NCBI RefSeq assembly: GCF_002930105.1
Contig: NZ_PJRN01000005.1
Coordinates: 124,001 to 188,000 of the forward strand
DNA length: 64,000 nucleotides
Direction of reading: 5' to 3'
From: Billgrantia saliphila
GTDB taxonomy: Bacteria; Pseudomonadota; Gammaproteobacteria; Pseudomonadales; Halomonadaceae
Part shown: piece after piece, positions 35,728-44,987 of the stretch
Numbering within the stretch: the first letter of the stretch is position 1
Layout: each line of letters begins with the position of its first letter
Notes under the pieces: model-generated
What the model saw: only the letters and a program-made list of their open reading frames with translations
Database searches by the model: none
What the model was told of the DNA's origin: nothing
Translations under genes and position numbers: made by a program

Positions 35728-37020
35728 GTGCGTCCCTGGAGCCACGAATTCTGGCGCATCGGCCTGCTGGCCAGCGCCGGCGGCTTGATCGGCTGGCTGT
35801 TGTCCGCGCCGGGGCTCGGGCTGGCCGCAGGCATCGCCTTACGCCTGACCTATCACCTGCGCCAGCTGCATGCGCTGCGCCGTTGGCTCTCGCGCAACCC
35901 CCACAATGAACCGCCCGCGGCCACCGGCCTGTGGGGCGAGCTGTTCGACCGGCTGTATCGCTACCAGAAGGGCCAGCGCCACACCCAGAGCCGCCTGCAG
36001 GCCACCCTCAAGCGCATCCAGGAATCCTCCGAGGCCATGCGCGACAGCGTGGTCATGCTCGATCAGCGCGGCGACCTGGAGTGGTGGAACAGCGCCGCCG
36101 AGCGCATGCTGGGTCTGCAGGCGGCCCATGACCGCGGCCAGCACATCACCAACCTGGTACGGGACCCGCGATTCGTCGCCTACTTCAACGCCCGTGATTA
36201 CCGCGAGCCGCTGACGCTGACCTCGCCGGTCGACGAGCGCAAGGTGCTGCAGTTCCAGATCACCCTGTATGGCGACGACGAGCGACTGGTGATGGCGCGC
36301 GACATCACTCGCCTGCATCGCCTGGAGGAGATGCGCCGCGATTTCGTCGCCAACGTCTCCCACGAGCTGAGAACGCCGCTGACCGTACTGGCCGGCTACA
36401 TCGAGACCTATGCCGACGCTGCCGGCATGCTGCCGCCGCGCCTGGCCCAGGGCTTGTCCCGCATGCGCGAGCAGACCGATCGCATGCAGAACCTGGTCAA
36501 CGATCTGCTGCTGCTGTCGCGCCTGGAAATTGATCAGGGCGGTGAGGATCACGTGCCATTGGCCATGGCATCGCTGCTCGAGGAGGTGCGCCGCGATGCC
36601 GAGGCGCTATCGGGGGGCCAGCAGCGGATCGATATCGAGGTAGAGGAGCCCCGACGGCTGGTAGGCAGCGATGCGGAGATTCACAGCGCGCTGTCCAACC
36701 TCGCCTCCAACGCGGTGCGCTACACGCCGGAGGGCACCCATATTACGCTGCGCTGGCGCCCCCACCCCAAGGGCGCCTGCCTGGAGGTCGAGGACGACGG
36801 CGAGGGCATCGATCCGGTCCACATTCCCCGCCTCACCGAGCGTTTCTATCGGGTCGACAAGGGCCGCAGCAGCGAGAGTGGCGGCACCGGGCTGGGCCTG
36901 GCGATCGTCAAGCACGTGCTGCTGCGCCATGACGCCAGCCTAGAGGTCGAGTCCCATCCCGGCGAAGGCGCCCTGTTTCGCTGCGTCTTCCCCGATACCC
37001 GCCTGACCGAGGCTGGCTAA
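35728..37020 (+). CDS. phoR: Phosphate regulon sensor kinase PhoR
   Basis: PhoR phosphorylates PhoB at low phosphate under Pst/PhoU control. The 430-residue product has two N-terminal membrane helices (about residues 9-45), a PAS-like domain and the dimerisation H box FVANVSHELRTPLTVL. NLASNAVRYTPEG (N box), DDGEGIDP (G1) and GGTGLGLAIVKHVL (G2) complete the kinase. The GTG at 35728 has AAGGG upstream and follows phoB by one base. Confidence 0.94.
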   Translation: MRPWSHEFWRIGLLASAGGLIGWLLSAPGLGLAAGIALRLTYHLRQLHALRRWLSRNPHNEPPAATGLWGELFDRLYRYQKGQRHTQSRLQATLKRIQESSEAMRDSVVMLDQRGDLEWWNSAAERMLGLQAAHDRGQHITNLVRDPRFVAYFNARDYREPLTLTSPVDERKVLQFQITLYGDDERLVMARDITRLHRLEEMRRDFVANVSHELRTPLTVLAGYIETYADAAGMLPPRLAQGLSRMREQTDRMQNLVNDLLLLSRLEIDQGGEDHVPLAMASLLEEVRRDAEALSGGQQRIDIEVEEPRRLVGSDAEIHSALSNLASNAVRYTPEGTHITLRWRPHPKGACLEVEDDGEGIDPVHIPRLTERFYRVDKGRSSESGGTGLGLAIVKHVLLRHDASLEVESHPGEGALFRCVFPDTRLTEAG

Positions 37021-37039
37021 CACCGGTGTGGACGTGTCG

Positions 37040-37771
37040 TCAGGTCCGGGCGATGTCGCGCTGGCCGCGGTAGTGCCGGTCCCACATCAGCACCGCGCCG
37101 GCCACCGCGCCGGGGAGCAGGAACAGGTTGGCCAGCGGAATCCAGGTGATCAGCGTCACCCAACCGCCGAAGGTAAGGGTCAGCCACGAGTGCGAGCTAA
37201 GCCGACGACGCATGTCGGCAAAGCTCACCTTGTTGTTGTCCATGGGATAGTCGAGATAGGTGATGGCCATGATCCAGGCCGAGAACAGCGCCCACAGCAA
37301 AGGAGCGGCAACATTGATTGCCGGCACCCAGCTGATCACCAGCAGCACCAGCGCTCGCGGAAGAATGTAGCCGAGCTTGACCAGCTCGCGCCCCAGGGCG
37401 TCGACTGCCGTGCGGGCCAGGCCGCGGTCGTCGAGGGGTAGGCGACCGGTGGCCTGGACTTCGACTTTGGCCGCCAGAAAGCCATAGAAGGGAGCGGCGA
37501 ACAGATGGGTCACCAGAGTGAAGGTGAAGAACACGATCAGCACCAAGCTGATCACGAATAGCGGCCAAATCAGCCACTCCAGCCAGTCGAGCCAGGCCGG
37601 TACCATGGCCATCCAGCTCTCCAACCAACCATCGAAGTGACTGATCACGTAGTAGAGCATGGCGCTATAAACCGCCAGATTGATGGCAATCGGGGCGTAA
37701 ACGTAGCGGCGCAGGCCGCGGCTGTAGACCAGGCGCGTACCGCGATCGAGCGCCGTCAGGGCATTGAGCAT
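37040..37771 (-). CDS. cysZ: Sulfate transporter CysZ
   Basis: CysZ is a membrane protein that takes up sulfate for cysteine synthesis. The 243-residue product has four to six hydrophobic segments. It has NALTALDRGTRLVYSRGLRRYV at the N-terminus and the P-F-Y-G-F-L-A and LDYPMDNNKVSFADMRRRL motifs of the family. It starts 19 nt behind phoU on the same strand with GAGG before the ATG, so it is probably read from the pst operon. It is convergent with phoR. Confidence 0.88.
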   Translation of the reverse strand: MLNALTALDRGTRLVYSRGLRRYVYAPIAINLAVYSAMLYYVISHFDGWLESWMAMVPAWLDWLEWLIWPLFVISLVLIVFFTFTLVTHLFAAPFYGFLAAKVEVQATGRLPLDDRGLARTAVDALGRELVKLGYILPRALVLLVISWVPAINVAAPLLWALFSAWIMAITYLDYPMDNNKVSFADMRRRLSSHSWLTLTFGGWVTLITWIPLANLFLLPGAVAGAVLMWDRHYRGQRDIART

Positions 37772-37790
37772 CGAGGTCCTCTGCGGTGGA

Positions 37791-38519
37791 TCATTCCTTG
37801 CGCTTCAGGGCATCCTCGTCGAGCTGCTCGGGGTCCATGTGGCGAATGTCGAGCCCCTTGACCAGATAGATGACGTACTCGGCGAGGTTGTCGGCATGAT
37901 CGCCGACCCGCTCCAGCGCACGCAAGATCCACATCACGCTGAGCACCGGGCCGATGGCGCGACTGTCCTCCATCATGAAGGTCATCAGCGAGCGCATGGC
38001 GCTGCCGTACTCGTCGTCCACCGAGTCGTCCTCGTGCACCACCTGCAGGGCCAGCTCGGTGTCGAAACGGGCGAAGGCGGTCAGCGCGTCGCGCAGCATG
38101 CGCCGCACGTGCTCGCTGATATGGCGAACCTCGATCAAGCCGCGCACGTTATTGCCGCCTTCGATCAGGCTTAGGGCATTGCGCGCGATCTTGCTTGCCT
38201 CGTCGCCGATGCGCTCGAGATCGGCGGTGGCGCGAATCACCGCCAGCACCAGTCGCAGGTCGGAGGCCGCTGGCTGACGCCGCGCCAGGATCCGGGTGCA
38301 TTCGTCGTCGATCTTGAGCTGCATGGCGTTGACGTCGCGATCCTTGTCGCGGACCTTCTCCGCCAGGCGACTGTCGCCCTCCAGCAGGGCGTGGATCGCC
38401 TCCTGAACCTGCTGCTCGACAAGCCCGCCCATGGTCATCAGGTGGGTCTTGAGCGCCTCCAGCTCCTGATTGAACTGGCGGGAAATGTGCTGGCTATGGG
38501 TGTCGCTGGTGATATCCAT
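37791..38519 (-). CDS. phoU: Phosphate-specific transport regulator PhoU
   Basis: PhoU links the Pst transporter to PhoR and damps the Pho response when phosphate is plentiful. The 242-residue all-helical product has two repeats, with the E-D-x-x-x-D-metal-type motifs RIGDEASKIARNA and RVGDHADNLAEYVIY. The ATG at 38519 follows GAGGAGAGAG. It is the last pst gene by function, 35 nt after pstB and 19 nt before cysZ. Confidence 0.95.
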   Translation of the reverse strand: MDITSDTHSQHISRQFNQELEALKTHLMTMGGLVEQQVQEAIHALLEGDSRLAEKVRDKDRDVNAMQLKIDDECTRILARRQPAASDLRLVLAVIRATADLERIGDEASKIARNALSLIEGGNNVRGLIEVRHISEHVRRMLRDALTAFARFDTELALQVVHEDDSVDDEYGSAMRSLMTFMMEDSRAIGPVLSVMWILRALERVGDHADNLAEYVIYLVKGLDIRHMDPEQLDEDALKRKE

Positions 38520-38554
38520 CGCTCTCTCCTCGGTATCGCCGGATCGCGTTTCGC

Positions 38555-39388
38555 TCAGGCCATGCGACCGGTGATGTAGTTTTCGGTGCGGCGCAGGCTC
38601 GGGTTGGTGAACAGGTTGTCGGTGGGGGCGTACTCCACTAGTTCGCCGTCCTGCAGGAAGGCGGTGTAATCCGAGACTCGCGCCGCCTGCTGCATGTTGT
38701 GGGTAACGAGTATCAGGGTCAGCTGCGATTTCAGGCCGCGAATCAGTTCCTCGATCTTCAATGTCGAGATCGGGTCGAGCGCCGAGGCCGGTTCGTCGAG
38801 CAGCAACACCTCGGGGCGCACCGCCAAGGCGCGGGCGATCGCCAGGCGTTGCTGCTGGCCGCCCGAGAGCGACCAGGCCGAGGCGCGCAGACGATCCTTC
38901 ACCTCGCCCCACAGCGCCGCGGCATCGAGCGCCCATTCCACGATGTCGTCCATGCGGCGGCGTGTCAGTCCCCCCTGTAGGCGCAGCCCGAAGGCGACGT
39001 TTTCGTAGATCGACATGGGGAAGGGGTTGGGTACCTGAAACACCATACCGACGCGCCGACGCAGTTCGTCCACGGCGACCTCGGGGGAGTGGATGTCTTG
39101 CCCCTCGAGTAGAATGCGGCCCTCGTGGCTCGCTTCCTCGTTGAGGTCATGCAACCGGTTGAGGGCGCGCAGCAGGGTCGACTTGCCGCACCCCGATGGG
39201 CCGATGAACGCCGTGACACGGTGCCGTGGCACGCGCAGGGAGATGCCGCGCAATGCCGACTTGCCGCCGTAGGCCAGGCTCAACCCCTCGATCGCGAGGC
39301 AGCTGGCCTCGGGCGGGAAGTCGATGATCGAGCCCGAGGTGGCGGGCTGGAGTCGGGGCGGCCTGGACATCGAGCGACGCTTCCTCAT
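38555..39388 (-). CDS. pstB: Phosphate ABC transporter ATPase PstB
   Basis: PstB powers high-affinity phosphate import. The 277-residue product has Walker [10 protein letters not shown] near residue 64, Q-loop [21 protein letters not shown], signature [15 protein letters not shown], Walker [14 protein letters not shown] and the H-loop VTHNMQQA. The ATG overlaps the pstA stop (ATGA). A basic extension of about 30 residues precedes the conserved domain. Confidence 0.96.
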   Translation of the reverse strand: MRKRRSMSRPPRLQPATSGSIIDFPPEASCLAIEGLSLAYGGKSALRGISLRVPRHRVTAFIGPSGCGKSTLLRALNRLHDLNEEASHEGRILLEGQDIHSPEVAVDELRRRVGMVFQVPNPFPMSIYENVAFGLRLQGGLTRRRMDDIVEWALDAAALWGEVKDRLRASAWSLSGGQQQRLAIARALAVRPEVLLLDEPASALDPISTLKIEELIRGLKSQLTLILVTHNMQQAARVSDYTAFLQDGELVEYAPTDNLFTNPSLRRTENYITGRMA

Positions 39389-40944
39389 GGTTGACGCGCC
39401 AGCACTCCGTGCCTCGCGCGGAAATAATGACGCAGTAATATGGCAGTCAGGTTAAGCAACAGTATCACCAGTACCAGCAGCAGTGCCGTGGCATAGACCA
39501 CCGGCATCGCCGCCTGCACGTCGTTGCCGTGGAACGCCGTATCGTAGATGTGGTAGCCGAGGTGCATGAACTTGCGCTCAAGATGCAGGTAGGGGAACTC
39601 ACCGTCCACCGGTACCTGTGGCGCCAGCTTGGCCACCCCGACCAGCATCAGCGGCGCCACCTCACCGGCGGCGCGGGCAACCGCCAGGATCACCCCGGTC
39701 AGCATCGCCGGTACCGCCATCGGCAGCACTACCCGTGTCAGCGTTTCCAGCCGGGTGGCGCCCAGCGCCAGGGCGCCTTCACGCTGCTCGACGGGAATCC
39801 GTGCCAGCCCTTCCTCGGTAGCCACGATCACTACCGGCAGGGTCAGCAGTGCCAGGGTCAGCGACGCCCACAGCAGCCCCCCGGTGCCGAAGGTGGGCGA
39901 AGGCAGCGCATCGCTGAAGAACCATTCGTCCAGCGAACTACCGATGCCGTAAACGAACACGCCCAGGCCGAACACGCCGTAGACGATCGAAGGCACGCCG
40001 GCGAGATTGCGCACCGCGATGCGCACCAGGTGGGTCATGCGCCCCTGGTGCGCCACCTCGTTGAGATAGACCGCCGCTAGCACGCCGAACGGAGTGACCA
40101 GCAGCGACATCAGCAGCACCATCAATACGGTACCGAAGATCGCCGGCCACACGCCCCCCGTGGCGTTGACGTCGCGAGGCCCCTCGGAGAGGAAGCGCCA
40201 CACATTCTGCGCCCAAGCCATCAGCTTCTCCACCGGCGACATGGCGTTGGGCCGCCAGGCGCGCAGCACCTCGTCGAGGGGCTGCTCCAGGCGCCGCCCG
40301 CCGACACTCTCGACGATCGCCACTTCGCCGTGCATGCCGGCCTGCAGCGCACGCACCTTGTCATTCACTTCGGCCAACGCCTCGCGCGCATCGTGGTCGC
40401 CCGGGTTGGCATCGACACGCTGAACCAACGGGCGCAGCGTGTCGCGCACGAGCCGATCGCGCTCGTCGCGCAGTGCCTGCTGCGCCTGCAGGCGGGCTTG
40501 TAACCTGGGCCACACCGCCTCCTGATCGGGGTGATCGACGCTCAACCCGACCGGCCCCACCGCCACGAGACGTCCGATGAAGTCGCCGTATCGCCGCCGT
40601 TCCAGCACCACCAGATCCACGGGCCGCTGCTGGGAGGCAATGGCACTCACCGGTATCCATTCCCAGACGTGGCCATCGAAATCGCGGTTGCCGGTGAAAT
40701 AAAGCCGCTCGTTCCCCTCCTGCCCAACCAACGGCAGCTCGCGTGTCGCACGGCCGGCGATCGCGCGGCCATCGTCCAGTGTCACCAGCGCCACTGACGC
40801 CGGCCAGAAGTGACCCAGCCCGCGCACGGCGATCAGCAGCAGCAGGCCACCCAGCATCAGCAGCGAGACCGCCACGCTGCCCGCTGCCAGCCAGGCCCAG
40901 GGTCCCTCGGAGCGCGGCAGACGGCGTACTGCGCGGCGCTTCAT
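39385..40944 (-). CDS. pstA: Phosphate ABC transporter permease PstA, long form
   Basis: The 519-residue protein is much longer than the roughly 300-residue E. coli PstA. After the first membrane helix (about 14-41) it has a periplasmic insertion (about 42-250) with a probable coiled coil. The permease core then has [22 protein letters not shown] and [18 protein letters not shown], the EAA loop. Long PstA forms with an extra N-terminal domain are known in pseudomonads. The ATG at 40944 overlaps the pstC stop; the pstB start overlaps its own stop. Confidence 0.94.
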   Translation of the reverse strand: MKRRAVRRLPRSEGPWAWLAAGSVAVSLLMLGGLLLLIAVRGLGHFWPASVALVTLDDGRAIAGRATRELPLVGQEGNERLYFTGNRDFDGHVWEWIPVSAIASQQRPVDLVVLERRRYGDFIGRLVAVGPVGLSVDHPDQEAVWPRLQARLQAQQALRDERDRLVRDTLRPLVQRVDANPGDHDAREALAEVNDKVRALQAGMHGEVAIVESVGGRRLEQPLDEVLRAWRPNAMSPVEKLMAWAQNVWRFLSEGPRDVNATGGVWPAIFGTVLMVLLMSLLVTPFGVLAAVYLNEVAHQGRMTHLVRIAVRNLAGVPSIVYGVFGLGVFVYGIGSSLDEWFFSDALPSPTFGTGGLLWASLTLALLTLPVVIVATEEGLARIPVEQREGALALGATRLETLTRVVLPMAVPAMLTGVILAVARAAGEVAPLMLVGVAKLAPQVPVDGEFPYLHLERKFMHLGYHIYDTAFHGNDVQAAMPVVYATALLLVLVILLLNLTAILLRHYFRARHGVLARQP

Positions 40945-42074
40945 GGTGCGCCACCCAGCCAGCGATAGCGACGCCGCAGCCGGCTTCTCACCACCTCGGC
41001 CAGGGTGTTGACCAGGAACGTGAAGGCGAACAGCAGCAGCGCGGCCAGCATGAGCAGCAGGTATTCCTCGCTGCCCGGCACCGCCTCGGGCATCTCGACG
41101 GCGATGCCCGCCGCCATGGTGCGCATGCCCTCGAAGGGATTCAGGCTCATCAACGCGGTGTTGCCGCTGGCCATCAACACGATCATGGTCTCGCCCACCG
41201 CACGCCCGGCTCCGATCATGACCGCGGCGAAAATGCCGGGTGCAGCGGCCGGCAGTACGACTCGCCACAGCGTCTGCCAGCGAGTCGCCCCCAGCGCATG
41301 GGCGCCCTCTCCAAGCCGCGACGGCACGCCGGAAAGCGCGTCTTCCGCCAGAGCGTAGACGCTCGGCATCACGGCGAAACCCATCGCCAGACCCACGATC
41401 AGCGCGTTGCGCGTGGCATAGTCGAGTCCCAGCTCGGCATCCAGCCAGACCCGCAGGTCGCCGCCGAACAGCCTCGCTTCGACTATAGGTGACAGCGCGA
41501 AGCTGGCGTAGCCGAGCAGTGCCAGCCAGGGGATCAGCCACAGTCCGGCCCGCGACAGCGGCAGGCGCCGGCGCCAACCCACCGATAGCCGACGCCAGCT
41601 CGCCGCGGCCAGCAGGACACCCAGCGGCAGTATCGCCAGCAGGGCCAGCGAGCCTGCCAGGTGACGCTCGATCCAGGGTGCCAGCACCAGCCCGGCAATG
41701 AACCCCACTACCACGCCGGGCAGCGCTTCCATCATTTCGAGGCTCGGCTTCATGCGGCTGCGCAGTCGCTGCGACATGAATAGCGCCGAGTGCATCGCGG
41801 CGCCCAGTGCCAGCGGAATGGCGAAGACCATTGCCCCCAAGGCCGCCTTGAGCGTCCCCCAGGCCATCGGGGTCAACGCATCGCGAAGCCGTTCGGTATC
41901 GATGCCGCCCCCGGCGAGGGCCGGCAGCACTTCGAAAGCCAGAAAGGCGCCGATGGCCATGACCGCCCCGACCACGCCGATGCCGCCGGCGGCAATCAGG
42001 CCGGTGGCGAGCCGATCACGCTGGTGACGCCAGTGGGATCGCGGTGGGGAGGCGAGACGGGAAGGCTCTATCAT
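40941..42074 (-). CDS. pstC: Phosphate ABC transporter permease PstC
   Basis: The 377-residue permease has several membrane helices, the EAA loop GEGAHALGATRWQTLWRVVLP and AGRAVGETMIVLMASG, both typical of PstC. The ATG at 42074 is 24 nt from the Pho box (42098-42115). The predicted -10 (TTATAC at 42085-42090) leaves only a few leader bases, so a near-leaderless message is possible. No strong ribosome-binding site is seen. Confidence 0.92.
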   Translation of the reverse strand: MIEPSRLASPPRSHWRHQRDRLATGLIAAGGIGVVGAVMAIGAFLAFEVLPALAGGGIDTERLRDALTPMAWGTLKAALGAMVFAIPLALGAAMHSALFMSQRLRSRMKPSLEMMEALPGVVVGFIAGLVLAPWIERHLAGSLALLAILPLGVLLAAASWRRLSVGWRRRLPLSRAGLWLIPWLALLGYASFALSPIVEARLFGGDLRVWLDAELGLDYATRNALIVGLAMGFAVMPSVYALAEDALSGVPSRLGEGAHALGATRWQTLWRVVLPAAAPGIFAAVMIGAGRAVGETMIVLMASGNTALMSLNPFEGMRTMAAGIAVEMPEAVPGSEEYLLLMLAALLLFAFTFLVNTLAEVVRSRLRRRYRWLGGAP

Positions 42075-42097
42075 GGTCGGCAGCGTATAACGGCTTG

Positions 42098-42115
42098 ATG
42101 ACAGTTGGATGACAT
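42098..42115 (-). promoter_or_regulatory. Internal Pho box between pstS and pstC
   Basis: On the leftward strand it reads ATGTCATCCAACTGTCAT, one base off the phoB box over 18 nt. It lies 2 nt past the pstS stop and 24 nt before the pstC start. A TTATAC hexamer follows it after 7 nt. Confidence 0.8.
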
Positions 42116-42117
42116 GG

Positions 42118-43062
42118 CTACGGCGACGTATCAAGCCCCAGCCGGCGGCGCTGCTGCGCCAGCGCTTCGCCCGACAGCGCGACGAAACCCAGCTCGCTCA
42201 CAGTGGCCTGCCCTTCAGGTGACAGGATCAGTTCGAGCAGGGCCCGCTCCGGGCCCGACAAGGCCTCGCCGGGCGGCAGGTTGGCATACAGGTAGAGCGA
42301 ACGACTCAGCGGATAGTCGCCCTGACGCACACGCTCGGCGTCGGGGCGATAGCGATTGCCGTTCACCTCCAACGCCAGCGCCTTGACGCCAGGCGTCAAA
42401 TGGTTGAGCCCGGCGTAGCCGATCCCCTCGGGGTTCTCGGTCACCGCCGCCACCACCGCCGCCGCACCGGGATGCTCATTGAGGCGGCGGCGATACTCGC
42501 CACCGCACAGGGCACGCTGGCGAAACAGCCCATAGCTGCCGGAAGCCGAATTGCGACCATGCAGTTCGATGCGTCCCTCGATCGTCTCGACGCCCAGCCG
42601 CTCCCAGCGGTCAAGTTCGCGTTCGGCACCACACCGTCGCGTACGCGAGAAGATGGCGTCGACCTGCGCCAGGCTCAGGAATTCCAGCGGATTGTGACGA
42701 TGCACGATCACCACCAGGGCATCGCGCGCCACCTCCAGTTCCACCGGCGGATAGCCGTGTTCCTCGATGAAGGCGGTGCGCTCGTGGTCACGCATGGGAC
42801 GCGACATGGGCCCGATTCGCGTGGTGCCCGCCGCCAGCGCGGGTGGGGCACTGGCCGACCCGCTGGCCTGCAGCTGCAGGCGAATGCCCGGATGACGCGC
42901 GGCAAGTTGTTCGCCCCAGCGCAGCATCAGTCCCGCCATGGTATCGGACCCCACCATGCCGAGAGTCCCCACCGGCTCGTCGGCAGCGGCCGAGGCCGGC
43001 AGCGACAACCACAGCGCCGCCAGGCATGCGCGAGGCCATCTCCATTTGCCCTGGATCGTCAT
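42118..43062 (-). CDS. pstS: Phosphate-binding protein PstS-like
   Basis: The 314-residue product has a signal peptide (residues 1-27, ending ASAAA). Phosphate-binding-type motifs include GMVGSDTMAGLMLRWGEQL near residue 35 and GRNSASGSYGLF near residue 169. The S-x-S/T-rich binding loops fit the PBP family. AGGAG lies 6 nt before the ATG. I see no Pho box upstream; the only one is downstream, before pstC. Confidence 0.88.
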   Translation of the reverse strand: MTIQGKWRWPRACLAALWLSLPASAAADEPVGTLGMVGSDTMAGLMLRWGEQLAARHPGIRLQLQASGSASAPPALAAGTTRIGPMSRPMRDHERTAFIEEHGYPPVELEVARDALVVIVHRHNPLEFLSLAQVDAIFSRTRRCGAERELDRWERLGVETIEGRIELHGRNSASGSYGLFRQRALCGGEYRRRLNEHPGAAAVVAAVTENPEGIGYAGLNHLTPGVKALALEVNGNRYRPDAERVRQGDYPLSRSLYLYANLPPGEALSGPERALLELILSPEGQATVSELGFVALSGEALAQQRRRLGLDTSP

Positions 43063-43172
43063 CCGAAACTCCTGTCGCTAGGAAGCGAATCCGCCCCCAC
43101 GGCGGGCGGGAATGTGCCATGCAGGGGATCATCACGGTGCTGGTGAGACAACCGCTTGGCGTTTAAGATGGC

Positions 43173-43195
43173 GCACTGCAGCCGTGCTGCAGTGC
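43173..43195. repeat. Perfect inverted repeat upstream of the thioesterase gene
   Basis: GCACTGCAG (43173-43181) pairs with CTGCAGTGC (43187-43195) around CCGTG. It lies in the 175-bp divergent gap between pstS and the thioesterase gene, so it is an operator or leader-hairpin candidate. Confidence 0.5.
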
Positions 43196-43237
43196 CGTAT
43201 GACCGCCACAACAACAAGCCGAGCCGACAAAAACGCC

Positions 43238-43645
43238 ATGACCGACCTCGACGACGTGCCAGCCCCCCAAGGCCATTTGACATTCAAGTTACTGGCCAAC
43301 CGCCAGGATACCAACCTCTACGGCGATATTCCCGGCGGCTGGCTAGTACGCCATATGGATCAGGCCGCCGAGCTGGCCGCCGGTCGCGAAGCGCGCGGTC
43401 GTACCGCCACCGTGGCCATCGAGACCATGGACTTCCTGTGTCCGGTGCGCGTCGGTTCGATGGTGCATATCTTCACCGCCGTGCGCGAGATCGGCCACAG
43501 CTCGGTCAAGATCGACGTCGAGGTGTGGATTCGTCAGCCCCACGAACGCGAGACCAGCGAACTGCACAAGGTCACCGAAGCCCGCTTCGTGATGGTGGCG
43601 CTCGACGACAAGGGACGTATTCGCGCCGTCCGGCAGACGGGTTGA
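43238..43645 (+). CDS. Acyl-CoA thioesterase, YciA-type hotdog
   Basis: This family hydrolyses acyl-CoAs. The 135-residue product from ATG 43238 has the hotdog pattern GHLTFKLLANRQDTNLYGDIPGGWLVRHMDQ, with the catalytic Asp of N-x-x-G-D-I-x-G-G. TMDFLCPVRVGSMVHIF follows. The length matches YciA. An in-frame ATG at 43199 would add 13 residues but lies 3 nt behind a hairpin and without a ribosome-binding site. Its substrate range is unknown. Confidence 0.82.
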   Translation: MTDLDDVPAPQGHLTFKLLANRQDTNLYGDIPGGWLVRHMDQAAELAAGREARGRTATVAIETMDFLCPVRVGSMVHIFTAVREIGHSSVKIDVEVWIRQPHERETSELHKVTEARFVMVALDDKGRIRAVRQTG

Positions 43646-43668
43646 CCGACTGCCCCGACCCAACGCAA

Positions 43669-43692
43669 CGAGGGCGCCTAACGGCGCCCTCG
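43669..43692. terminator. Bidirectional terminator between thioesterase and TRAP-binding genes
   Basis: CGAGGGCGCC (43669-43678) pairs with 43683-43692 around TAAC. It lies between two convergent genes. Confidence 0.7.
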
Positions 43693-43715
43693 TCTCGATG
43701 CAGGACGGACCGGCG

Positions 43716-44816
43716 TCAGTTGACGATGCTGTCACGGGCCTTGAGATAGGCGAACTCACCGGCATCGTTGGAGGCGCGAACCAGCCGCTGGAAGGCGACA
43801 TAGGATTCGTAGACCTTGGCCGAATCGGGATCGTTCTCCACTTGCTCCTGAATGACCGTCTGAGACGCCTCGTAGAGAGCCTCCATGACGTCCTGCGGGA
43901 AGGTGCGCAGCTGCACGCCGTGCTCTTCCACCAGGGTCTCCAGCGCCTGGGCATTGCGATAGATGAACTCGCTGTACATCGCCAGGTTGGAAGCCCGTGC
44001 CGCCTCGGTTACCACCGCCTTGAGATCGTCGGGAAGCGCGTTCCAGGCATCCAGATTGACGGTTCCCTCGAGCACCGCCGACGGCTCGTTCCAGGACGAG
44101 GTGTAGTAGTAGTCCGCGACCTGATGCAGGCCGAAGGCCAGATCGTTGTAGGGGCTAACCCAGTCGGCGGCATCGAGTACGCCGGTCTGCATCGAGGTGA
44201 AGATCTCACCGCCCGGCATGTTGACGGTCGTCACACCGATACGGTTCATCGCCTCGCCTGCCAGGCCCGGCAGACGCAGCTTGAGGCCCTGAAGGTCGTC
44301 GAGGGAATTGATCTCTTTCTTGAACCAGCCGCCGGGCTGGGTGCCGGTATTGCCTACCGGGAACGGCTTGAGGTTGTGCTTGGCGTAGATTTCGTCCCAC
44401 AGCTCCTGACCGCCGCCATGGTAGAGCCAGGCGTTGGTTTCGACGGTGTTCATGCCGAAGGGCACGGCGGTGAAGAACTGCGAGGCTGCCACCTTGCCAC
44501 GCCAGTAGTAAGAGGCGGAATGGCCCATCTCGGCGGTGCCGGCAGCCACCGCGTCGAACACCTCGAGTGGCGGCACCAGTTCGCCGGCACCATGAACGCG
44601 AACGCGCATGCGGCCGTTGGAAAGCTGTTCGATACGCTGAGCGAACTCGTTGGCGCCCGTACCCAGGGCCGGAAAATTGGTCGGCCAGGAAGTGACCATG
44701 TTCCAGGTGATTGTCTCCTGCGCCTTGGCGGTAGAGACGAAGGGCGCGGCGGCGATGCCAGCGGCCCCCAGGCCGGCGGTCTTGAGGGTGTTCTTGAGAA
44801 AGTGTCGGCGTTGCAT
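43716..44816 (-). CDS. TRAP transporter solute-binding protein, DctP family, Tat-exported
   Basis: The 366-residue periplasmic protein has a twin-arginine signal: MQRRHFLKN, then a hydrophobic stretch ending STAKA near residue 32. The DctP pattern W-N-M-V-T-S-W-P-T-N-F and GEIFTSMQTGVLDAADWVSPYND is typical of those binding 2-oxo acids and similar anions. ATG at 44816 is preferred; one at 44825 is in frame with a tight GGAG. No DctQ or DctM membrane subunits lie nearby, so this gene is an orphan here. Confidence 0.88.
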   Translation of the reverse strand: MQRRHFLKNTLKTAGLGAAGIAAAPFVSTAKAQETITWNMVTSWPTNFPALGTGANEFAQRIEQLSNGRMRVRVHGAGELVPPLEVFDAVAAGTAEMGHSASYYWRGKVAASQFFTAVPFGMNTVETNAWLYHGGGQELWDEIYAKHNLKPFPVGNTGTQPGGWFKKEINSLDDLQGLKLRLPGLAGEAMNRIGVTTVNMPGGEIFTSMQTGVLDAADWVSPYNDLAFGLHQVADYYYTSSWNEPSAVLEGTVNLDAWNALPDDLKAVVTEAARASNLAMYSEFIYRNAQALETLVEEHGVQLRTFPQDVMEALYEASQTVIQEQVENDPDSAKVYESYVAFQRLVRASNDAGEFAYLKARDSIVN

Positions 44817-44987
44817 GGCGAGCATGACTCCGGTGTGAATTGTTCTGAGCCGCGTCGTGTCACGCGGTGTGTCGCTCGTGAGTATGCGGCAAGGACGATT
44901 TAACCGGCAAGCCGACCAATTGACGTAGAGGTCAACGTGCCCAGGGCCGCATATCGAATAATGTGCCGCAGCGCGTTCGAACGAAGC

